Below are positions 58,128 through 64,000 of a stretch of 64,000 nucleotides of DNA, one piece after another. A model generated the notes under the pieces. It was not told the DNA's origin. It searched no databases and was given only the letters and a program-made list of their open reading frames with translations. The stretch is from Arthrobacter sp. Lineage in GTDB: Bacteria > Actinomycetota > Actinomycetes > Actinomycetales > Micrococcaceae. The stretch is taken from the NCBI GenBank assembly GCA_025464925.1, contig JAODMS010000241.1, forward strand, positions 1 to 64,000. The letters run 5' to 3'. Both the position numbers and the translations under genes were made by a program. Every line of letters begins with the position of its first letter. The first letter of the stretch is position 1.

Positions 58128-59320
58128 GCGGCGTCCTTTCCGACGATGAGACCACTGGTGGGGGTGGGGGCGGGGCCGCCCGTCGCCAGAGCGAACTTCG
58201 CTCCCTCGACCTGATTGATGGCCGTGCCGCGGACCTGCTCGACCGCCTCGATAACGTGGGTCATCCCGATGATGTAAGCCTCCGAGAGATTGCCACCGTG
58301 GGTGTTCACCGGAAGCTTGCCCGTGCCGAACCGAATGTTGCCCTCCTCGACGAAGGCGCCACCCTCACCGATCGGCGCAAAGCCGTAGTCCTCCAGCTGC
58401 ATGACGACCATCGGGGTGAAGTGGTCGTAGAGCAGCGCGACGTCGATGTCCTCGGGGCCGATGCCGGCCTTCGCGTAGAGGTTCTTGGCGACCGGTCGGT
58501 GGCCAGACGATGCGAAGTACTCGTCCGGCATGCCCATCCAGGTGATCGATTGGCCCCAGCGCCCGGCCGAACCGTGAGCGCTGGCGACGACGTAGGCCGG
58601 CGGCTGGCGCAGGTCCTTGGCGCGTGCTGCGCTCGTCGTGATGACCGCGGCTGCACCGTCGTTCTCCTGCGTGTAATCGAACAGGCAGAGCGGGTCTGAG
58701 ATCATGCGCGCGTTGAAGTAGTCCTCGAGTGTGATCGGGTCACGGAACCGGGACGTCGGTCGCTTGATGCCGTTCTCGCGCGTGGAGATCGCCACCTCGG
58801 CGAAGGCCTCCCGGCGGGTGCCGTACAAGTGCATGTGCCGCTTGGCCAGCAGAGCGAACATCTGGCCGGGGGCGAACAGACCGGCTGGTGCGACGAAATC
58901 CGTCTGGGGATCGGTGGGCCGGCTGTAGCCGCCCGTGCCCTTCGTCGCGAAGGCAGCGCCGAAGCGTGCACTCGGCACCTGCTGCAAGGTCATCAGACTG
59001 ACCACGACGCTCGCGTCGCCCGACATGATGCCGGCGGCGGCCAGGCCGACGCTCGCGGCTGCACCGCCACCTCCACCGGTGAGGGTCGCGGTGAACTTCA
59101 CCTCGGGGATGCCGAGCGTCTGAGCGATCAGCGCGGTGTCGAAGCCGCCCGAGTAGTAGGCGAACCCGTCGACGTCCTTGACCGATAAACCCGCGTCGTC
59201 ACAGGCGTCGATGATCGCCTTGCAGGCCATCTCGATCTTGGTCTGCGGAAGGGACTGCCCTCGGCGGTAGTAGGGCGTGCGCCCTACCCCCACAACGGCT
59301 GTCTGGTTGCGGATCGACAT
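58124..59320 (-). CDS. Thiolase-like lipid-transfer protein / aldolase (Ltp, copy 3)
   Basis: Thiolase-fold protein, 398 aa, of the Ltp2 type: TAVVGVGRTPYYRRGQ, GFAYYSGGFDTALIAQTLGI, glycine loop TGGGGGAAAS, tyrosine regions ALLYDHFTPM and NLSEAYIIG, PVNTHGGN. The ATG at 59320 has GGATGG upstream; a longer frame to 59404 would read through the regulatory region. Copies 1 and 3 are close relatives. Operon order: Ltp, DUF35, amidohydrolase. Confidence 0.91.
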   Translation of the reverse strand: MSIRNQTAVVGVGRTPYYRRGQSLPQTKIEMACKAIIDACDDAGLSVKDVDGFAYYSGGFDTALIAQTLGIPEVKFTATLTGGGGGAAASVGLAAAGIMSGDASVVVSLMTLQQVPSARFGAAFATKGTGGYSRPTDPQTDFVAPAGLFAPGQMFALLAKRHMHLYGTRREAFAEVAISTRENGIKRPTSRFRDPITLEDYFNARMISDPLCLFDYTQENDGAAAVITTSAARAKDLRQPPAYVVASAHGSAGRWGQSITWMGMPDEYFASSGHRPVAKNLYAKAGIGPEDIDVALLYDHFTPMVVMQLEDYGFAPIGEGGAFVEEGNIRFGTGKLPVNTHGGNLSEAYIIGMTHVIEAVEQVRGTAINQVEGAKFALATGGPAPTPTSGLIVGKDAA

Positions 59321-59651
59321 GGACCATCCAATCTCGGGGCGTCGTCGCCCTCGACAGCAGCCTTGCTGAATCAATACGGCCATACGGCCCAAAGAAGAGC
59401 GCATGTCAGGTATACACCGTCAGGTTGGCGGCGTCCAGCAGTGCCGAGACGGGGGTCGGACAGTGCGGCACCCCCGGTCGGCGGGCGCCATGCGCCCCTT
59501 GCCATCGCGGTCGTACCGGCCGGGCGGGACGGTATATCGTCAGCCTTTCAGCAAGGCTTCCGCCACCGGGCGACTCGTTGACAACGGGGCGCCCCGGTCC
59601 CGAAAATCCGACCGCAAAGTCGGTCGGCACGCCACAAGAGAAGGAGGGCCA
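59321..59651. promoter_or_regulatory. Divergent regulatory region rich in palindromes
   Basis: 331 bases without a gene between Ltp copy 3 (minus) and a small unknown gene (plus). It holds GGCCATACGGCC (59378-59389), a perfect-arm palindrome of the class seen at 21221 and 48226; GGTATACACCGT (59409-59420), identical to the element at 28089; and the near-palindrome GACGGTATATCGTC (59528-59541). I see no other structure. Confidence 0.45.
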
Positions 59652-59948
59652 GTGAGCCTCAAGGTCGGCAGCCGGTTGCGCACCCCCACGTCCGCGACGG
59701 AGGTGATCGTCGTCAAGGCCGGCGCCGAAGACGGCGACCTGATGTGCGCGGGCGGCACCATGACCGCCGAGTCGGTGACGGTCGAAGCGCAGACCGGCGG
59801 CGACTCCCCCGTGATGCTGGGCAAGCGCTACTCCGATGATGAGAGCGGGGTCGAGGTGTTGTGCACCAAGCCGGGCGCCGGGCCCCTCGTGTTCGGAGGC
59901 CGCGAGCTCGTGATCAAGTCAGCGACCGCCCTTCCGGCTTCGGACTGA
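59652..59948 (+). CDS. Small conserved-looking unknown protein, 98 aa
   Basis: Function not recognised. GTG at 59652 has GAAGGAGG six bases upstream, a very good ribosome site. The sequence starts SLKVGSRLRTPTSATEVIVVKAG, has one Cys after GDLM, and later SDDESGVEVLCTKPGAG; it is likely an all-beta small soluble protein. The strong translation signal and position opposite the Ltp operon, behind shared motifs, suggest it serves the same pathway. Confidence 0.7.
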   Translation: MSLKVGSRLRTPTSATEVIVVKAGAEDGDLMCAGGTMTAESVTVEAQTGGDSPVMLGKRYSDDESGVEVLCTKPGAGPLVFGGRELVIKSATALPASD

Positions 59949-60056
59949 CGTCGCGTCCATCCCGGCTCCGCGTGCCATGGCGGGCCGCAGACCGCACGCC
60001 GGTCTGCTGCCCGTCGTGGACGACGCTGCGTGGACGACCGGCCCACGCCTGGAGTA

Positions 60057-60767
60057 CTACCGGGATCTGCCCGTGGACGCGGACTCGAGGATGGTCCGCA
60101 GCCCCTCGATGATGACGTCGATGGCAAACCCGCGGTAGGCCGGTCGGTGCAGGCTCAGCCAGTAGCCGTTGAGCCGGTCCAGTGCCGGCATCGGCGGATG
60201 GGCGCCCTTGTCCGAACCGTCGCCCCGCTCGCGGCTCAGTTGGAGTTCCCGTTCCATGGTCGTGCGCCCGAGTCCGTAAGAATGCAGGACGCTGAAGGCC
60301 AGCGCCGCCTCACGCTCCGGGAAGCCGGCGTCCAGCAGAATCTGGACGTAGCCGTTCATGAGCCGCCACCCTTCGGGGGTGGGGGGCATGTCGAACATGA
60401 CACGGTCCAGGCTGGGGAAGCTGCTCAGAACCTCCGCGCTGCGCCCGTTCAGCTCCCGCAGACGCTCCGGCCAGTCGCCGAACTCCGGCGGCGGGACGGG
60501 GATGCCCGCGAGGACCGCGTCGACCAGCATGACCAGCAGCCCCCGCTTGTTGGGCACGTGGTGATACAGCGCCATCGTGGATACGTTCAGTTCCCGGGCC
60601 AGCGTGCGCATGCTCAGAACATCGAAGCCGTCACGAAGCCCCAGGCGCAGGCCCGTCTCCACGATCTCCCCGAGGCTGAGCGCCCGCAGCGACGACCCAC
60701 CCGCCTCCCCGCCGCTTGCGGAACGTCGCGGTGCGACAGCCACGTCTTGGTCCTCTCCTCGGGGCAT
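60057..60767 (-). CDS. TetR-family transcriptional regulator
   Basis: Regulator of 236 aa: after a basic leader, EIVETGLRLGLRDGFDV and MRTLARELNVSTMALYHHV form the helix-turn-helix, followed by a TetR C-terminal domain with PPTPEGWRLMNGYVQILLDAG. ATG 60767 is preferred to GTG 60776 because GAGGTG is spaced six bases from it. It is divergent from the DUF2889 gene, with an inverted repeat between, and may repress that gene and itself. Confidence 0.92.
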   Translation of the reverse strand: MPRGEDQDVAVAPRRSASGGEAGGSSLRALSLGEIVETGLRLGLRDGFDVLSMRTLARELNVSTMALYHHVPNKRGLLVMLVDAVLAGIPVPPPEFGDWPERLRELNGRSAEVLSSFPSLDRVMFDMPPTPEGWRLMNGYVQILLDAGFPEREAALAFSVLHSYGLGRTTMERELQLSRERGDGSDKGAHPPMPALDRLNGYWLSLHRPAYRGFAIDVIIEGLRTILESASTGRSR

Positions 60768-60842
60768 CTTGTGCACCTCGCTAGTCCGCGCACGGGCTGA
60801 GAAGCACCCTGCGGTCGGACGGGTCCGAAACTGTTGCGTGAC

Positions 60843-60855
60843 CTATCGATCATAG
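60843..60855. promoter_or_regulatory. Inverted repeat between TetR and DUF2889 genes
   Basis: CTAT (60843-60846) and ATAG (60852-60855) flank CGATC in the 131-base divergent region. The arms are short, but the site lies where both promoters should be, fitting an operator for the adjacent TetR protein. Confidence 0.35.
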
Positions 60856-60898
60856 TGGCGTCGGCCGTTGCGGAAACGGCCTCACCCTTGCGGGGTAT

Positions 60899-61978
60899 AT
60901 GCGCCGTAAGGTCGCCACCATGGTGCGGCAGAGCAGACCCGCGCCGACCCGACTCCTGGAGGCGGACGTGCCCCTGGTCCTCGATCCACGACACGGCATG
61001 CACGCCCCCACACGTGCCACGCCTGCACGGCGCCCCGACTCCGTCCGGCGGACATCGAGCGTCGACATTCTCCGGCCCGAGGGCATGGACGGGCCGGTGC
61101 ACCTGGTGGGCCACGCGCGCGATCTGCGGACCGCTTCCGACGGGACGGCATCCGTACTCCGAGCGGCGTCTTCGGCGACGGTGGTGGATTACGTCAACGG
61201 CGGGCTGGTGACCGCCGTGGTCACCGATCCCCCGATCCCTGGCACCGCGGAACTCGTCGGCGCCCGCGCAGCATCCGGCTTCCGCACCCGCCTCGACGAG
61301 GCATTACCCGGCGAGCGGGCGGCACGCGCCCCGATCTTCCTCCTCCTGGACGACATTCCGGTGACCACGCTGATCTCCGGGCACGTCCTCGGCGCCGAAC
61401 GGGGCCCGGCCCACTACCGGGACATCCCGGGTCGCGCACCCGAGGTGTTGATGGGCAAGGCGGACCTCTGCGCCGGGTGGCGCGAGGGCGGCACCATCAT
61501 GCTCCAGCTGCGCACCACCGGCTCGTCTCCCGCGGTGACCGGTCCAGAGGCGCCGGACATCGCGGACGACGACCCGATCGGCTGGCATCCGATGGCGCCC
61601 CTGCCGCCCAGTGCCATGCGCCGCCGGCGCCGTCTCGATGTCATCGGATCCGGGGAAGAGGTGTGGCTGGACGCGATGTTCCGCGACACTTACGTCACTC
61701 CCGAGGGGATCGAGACGATCATCCACGAGTACGAGATCACGGCTTCGGTCGAACGAGCGACCCGCACGATCCTGGCGCTCGAATGCATGCCCCGTGTCCT
61801 GCCGTGGCAAGAGTGCCCGGTCGCTGCTGCGAGCGGGAGCAGGCTCGTCGGCGCGGACCTCGGACGGGTGCGGTCGCTCGTCCGTGGGGAGTTCACGGGC
61901 ATCAGCACCTGCACCCACCTGAACGACGCCCTCCGCGCGCTCGAGGACGCCGCCGCCCTCGTGCTGGACCTGAGCTGA
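60899..61978 (+). CDS. DUF2889-domain protein
   Basis: Protein of 359 aa whose C-terminal half carries the DUF2889 pattern: IHEYEITASVERATRTI, PRVLPWQECPVAAASGSRL and FTGISTCTHLNDALRAL. The N-terminal half is less conserved. DUF2889 genes are often found beside acyl-CoA and steroid-type catabolic genes, but the activity is not known to me. ATG 60899 has no ribosome site; ATG 60920 has AAGG upstream and may be the true start. It is divergent from the TetR gene. Confidence 0.8.
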   Translation: MRRKVATMVRQSRPAPTRLLEADVPLVLDPRHGMHAPTRATPARRPDSVRRTSSVDILRPEGMDGPVHLVGHARDLRTASDGTASVLRAASSATVVDYVNGGLVTAVVTDPPIPGTAELVGARAASGFRTRLDEALPGERAARAPIFLLLDDIPVTTLISGHVLGAERGPAHYRDIPGRAPEVLMGKADLCAGWREGGTIMLQLRTTGSSPAVTGPEAPDIADDDPIGWHPMAPLPPSAMRRRRRLDVIGSGEEVWLDAMFRDTYVTPEGIETIIHEYEITASVERATRTILALECMPRVLPWQECPVAAASGSRLVGADLGRVRSLVRGEFTGISTCTHLNDALRALEDAAALVLDLS

Positions 61979-62291
61979 ACGCCCCGGCGACGACCCCTGG
62001 TCCGCCGTGGCGCATCCGCCGGTTCGGGCACCACAGACGGATACCGCCCGACATAGAGTCGCTCGCTTCCGTATCCATACGGTAAGGAATTCGGTATGAT
62101 ATGGGACACCTGCGGGAGCCCGAGGAGCACCATGCGAGACGCCGGCACGTGTCAGGCAACGCACTTCCGCGTGCGCAAGTGGTCGGGGAGCTGTGTGCGG
62201 GCCTTCGTCCGCAGCCGGGCCGCGGTCGCTAGCGGCCGGGCGCCATGGCCAGCACTCCTAGCCCGGCCATCCGGCGGGTCCTGGACGGAGC
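61979..62291. other. Non-coding, decayed stretch downstream of DUF2889
   Basis: No supported gene. A lower-GC patch around 62070-62105 (ATCCATACGGTAAGG, then TATGATATGG) looks like a promoter region that no longer serves an intact gene; the remnant at 62292 lies downstream of it. Confidence 0.4.
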
Positions 62292-62406
62292 AACTCCCAA
62301 GGTGTCGCCGTCGTCCTCATGCATCCGCTGGGTGCATCCGGCGCCCGCCTGATGACCAGCCTCATCCACCGCATGCGGGCCCCCTGGACTCGGTACGGCG
62401 CAGCCG
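62292..62406 (+). pseudogene. Thiolase C-terminal scrap
   Basis: The frame reads NSQGVAVVLMHPLGASGAR, then LMTSLIHRMR and RYG, which aligns with the thiolase region NPNGGAISLGHPLGGSGAR at 51064-52209 over about 35 residues. The upstream body of the protein and the following Cys motif (TMCEGGG) are absent. It is a remnant of a lost thiolase gene. Confidence 0.6.
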
Positions 62407-62616
62407 TCGGACCAGGGGCGGAAGGTAGGGGGAACGCCACAATCGCTGGAACAACGCGGTACCTGATGGTTGCAGAGGTGAGAGAGAACGCGGCGCGCGT
62501 CCTGTCCACGGGGCCGGGCCAGTCCATCACGAGGGGTGAGAAAGGCCCCTGGGCACCACGAGCCCCCGGGCTCGCCCATTATCCTTGGAGCTTCGTGCTC
62601 TCAGGAAGGAGGCAGC

Positions 62617-63366
62617 GTGTCGAACCCAACGCGCAAAAGCTCGCCCCGCAAGCGCCGTGCGCGGGGCTCCATCAGCGCTGAGGAGATCCTGCTCGGCGCC
62701 TACGAACTCGCCTCGGACGAGTCTCTTGACGCCCTGAGCATGCCGCGCCTCGCCCAGCGGCTCGACGTGGGGGTGACGAGCATTTACTGGTACTTCCGCA
62801 GCAAAGAGGAGCTGCTGGATACCATGACCGAGCGGGCGATGGTTGAGTTCGACCACTCCTTCGAGCTCGCCCAGGACCTGCCCTGGGACGGCTACCTCAA
62901 GACGTACTTCCGACAATTTCGCGAGGTGTTCCGCAGCAACGGGCTGCTGTGCGACCTCATCGTCATGCGCACTGGCAGCTTGACGCCCGATGCGACGCTG
63001 GTCGCTGCGCAGCGCATCGACCAGGTGCTCGGCGTCCTCGTCCGGGCTGGGTTCACGCCGGACGCCGCCATGTACGCCTACAGCGCGCTCTCGGTGTTCG
63101 TCCGCGGCCACCTGTTCCTCGAACGCAGATGGGTGGCCTCCGAACGTCCGGACCTGACAGCCCAGAGCGCATTCTCGAACACTCCCGGCCTGTCCGTGAT
63201 CAACGGCCTGAGCCGGTCCCACACGATGTCCATGACGAGCGACGACGACTTCGAGTTCGGCCTGGAGAACAGCATCCGGGGGCTCCGGCTACTCCTTGAC
63301 GAGGAGGCGGACGAACCTTGCGTCGCCCGTGTCCGCGGAGCGAAAGGCGCTGTCCCCGTCGTCTGA
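62617..63366 (+). CDS. TetR-family transcriptional regulator
   Basis: Regulator of 249 aa. A basic leader precedes AEEILLGAYELASDESLDA and MPRLAQRLDVGVTSIYWYFRSKEELLD, the helix-turn-helix; the ligand-binding domain follows. GTG at 62617 has GGAAGGAGG five bases upstream; the longer frame to 62536 is not needed. It converges with the acyl-CoA ligase and is upstream-adjacent only to decayed DNA, so its target is uncertain. Confidence 0.92.
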   Translation: MSNPTRKSSPRKRRARGSISAEEILLGAYELASDESLDALSMPRLAQRLDVGVTSIYWYFRSKEELLDTMTERAMVEFDHSFELAQDLPWDGYLKTYFRQFREVFRSNGLLCDLIVMRTGSLTPDATLVAAQRIDQVLGVLVRAGFTPDAAMYAYSALSVFVRGHLFLERRWVASERPDLTAQSAFSNTPGLSVINGLSRSHTMSMTSDDDFEFGLENSIRGLRLLLDEEADEPCVARVRGAKGAVPVV

Positions 63367-63376
63367 CACACCCGCC

Positions 63377-63420
63377 ACAACGAACCGCCGGCGCCCCTCG
63401 GGGCGCCGGCGGTTCGTTGT
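63377..63420. terminator. Perfect 21-bp hairpin between convergent genes
   Basis: Arms 63377-63397 and 63400-63420 are exactly complementary (ACAACGAACCGCCGGCGCC and two more bases), with a 2-nt loop. The strongest of the window's hairpins, it separates the TetR gene from the acyl-CoA ligase. Confidence 0.8.
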
Positions 63421-63429
63421 ACCCGGGGC

Positions 63430-64000
63430 TCAGGCAGACGTGACCAGGTCGGCCACGAGCTGCCGTCTCAGAACCTTGCCCGTGGGGGTGTGCGGCAGCT
63501 CCGGCAGGAGCAGGACGACGTCCGGAGTCTTCGAGCCTCGCAGCCGCTCACGGACGAACTCCCGAAGCTCCTCGGCCGTGGTCGTACTGCCGGTCCGGAC
63601 CACGACGAAGGCTGCGATCCGCTGGCCCCATTCCTCGTCGGGAATCCCGGCGACAGCGACATCGACCACGTCGTCATGGTCGACGAGCACGAGCTCGATC
63701 TCGGCGGGAGCGATGTTCTCGCCACCCCGGATTATCGTGTCATCGGAGCGGCCCTGGATAAACAGGAATCCCTCGGAGTCGGCGTAGCCGCGGTCGCGGG
63801 TGAAGAACCAGCCGTCGTCGTCGAGCTGACTGCCGGCCTCCGCGTACTCTCCTGCAACCTGCGAGCCCCGAACGACGAGGTCGCCCACGACGCCGGGCGG
63901 GCACTTCTCCCCGAACTCGTCGCGGATCTCGATGACCACGTTCGGCAGCGCTCGGCCTACCGAGCCCAGCCGAGCCTGCACCTCCGGGTCGTCGGACTCC
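63430..64000 (-). CDS. Acyl-CoA ligase / AMP-binding enzyme, C-terminal part (cut by window end)
   Basis: C-terminal 190 residues of an adenylate-forming acyl-CoA synthetase, which activates a carboxylic acid with ATP and CoA. FTRDRGYADSEGFLFIQGRSDDTI is the hinge region with its Asp; IRGGENIAPAEIE is the core motif before the C-terminal lid domain, and the C-terminal lysine motif is PTGKVLRRQL. The frame is open to the last base of the window; the apparent GTG at 63981 is internal. It could supply the CoA esters for this cluster. Confidence 0.93.
   Translation of the reverse strand, partial: ESDDPEVQARLGSVGRALPNVVIEIRDEFGEKCPPGVVGDLVVRGSQVAGEYAEAGSQLDDDGWFFTRDRGYADSEGFLFIQGRSDDTIIRGGENIAPAEIELVLVDHDDVVDVAVAGIPDEEWGQRIAAFVVVRTGSTTTAEELREFVRERLRGSKTPDVVLLLPELPHTPTGKVLRRQLVADLVTSA

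Noticed and set aside
1..64000. tRNA, rRNA, CRISPR arrays, insertion sequences, phage or conjugation genes
   Set aside because: None seen: no repeat-spacer arrays, no transposase or integrase frames, and no tRNA-like cloverleaf noticed. A covariance-model scan could not be run.

Overview
The window is high-GC DNA with dense, GTG-rich, often overlapping genes, read as a chromosomal stretch of an actinobacterium. The enzyme set points the same way: an SDR of the mycofactocin-linked type, an F420-type luciferase-like oxidoreductase, two bacterial P450s with 3Fe-4S ferredoxins, and several acyl-CoA enzyme families typical of actinobacterial steroid or terpenoid catabolism. No rRNA, tRNA, CRISPR array, insertion sequence or phage gene was recognised. 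Genus and substrate cannot be fixed from the sequence; no steroid ring-cleavage genes are present.

Layout. 1-11.5 kb is an oxidation module: two aldehyde dehydrogenases (one cut by the window edge), a beta-hydroxyacid dehydrogenase, two cytochrome P450s, two 3Fe-4S ferredoxins, an intact and a broken 7Fe ferredoxin, two different ferredoxin reductases and an SDR. 11.5-20 kb holds a family III CoA-transferase, a frameshifted MoxR-type AAA ATPase with a VWA partner, two unknown small proteins, an aldo-keto reductase and two MFS exporters. 20-36.9 kb is a beta-oxidation region: crotonases, SDRs, two paralogous pairs of acyl-CoA dehydrogenases, a TesB thioesterase, an Ltp/DUF35 pair, tandem SRPBCC genes, MFS genes (one a pseudogene) and a TetR regulator. 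37.5-44.1 kb carries a TetR-SDR pair and two fused double-domain CoA-transferases. 44.2-56 kb has an orphan solute-binding lipoprotein, a phosphoesterase, a second Ltp/DUF35 pair, a CoA-transferase with apparently permuted domain order, an amidohydrolase, a thiolase, an F420-type oxidoreductase and a third double-domain CoA-transferase. 56-64 kb has a second amidohydrolase, the third Ltp/DUF35 pair, small unknowns, two TetR regulators, a DUF2889 protein and the end of an acyl-CoA ligase.

A coherent reading (inference): P450s hydroxylate an alicyclic or branched substrate; SDR, AKR and ALDH enzymes take it to an acid; ligase and CoA-transferases activate it; paired acyl-CoA dehydrogenases, crotonases, SDRs and thiolase run beta-oxidation; and three Ltp/DUF35 pairs may carry out retro-aldol side-chain cleavage. 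The repeated families suggest several related branches or substrates.

Most striking are signs of duplication and decay beside active-looking operons: two genes frameshifted by exact tandem duplications of 19 and 23 bp, an MFS pseudogene, an SRPBCC copy with compensating indels, and scraps of an SDR and a thiolase. There are also shared promoter and palindrome motifs upstream of several of these operons, and strong hairpin terminators at most convergent gene ends.
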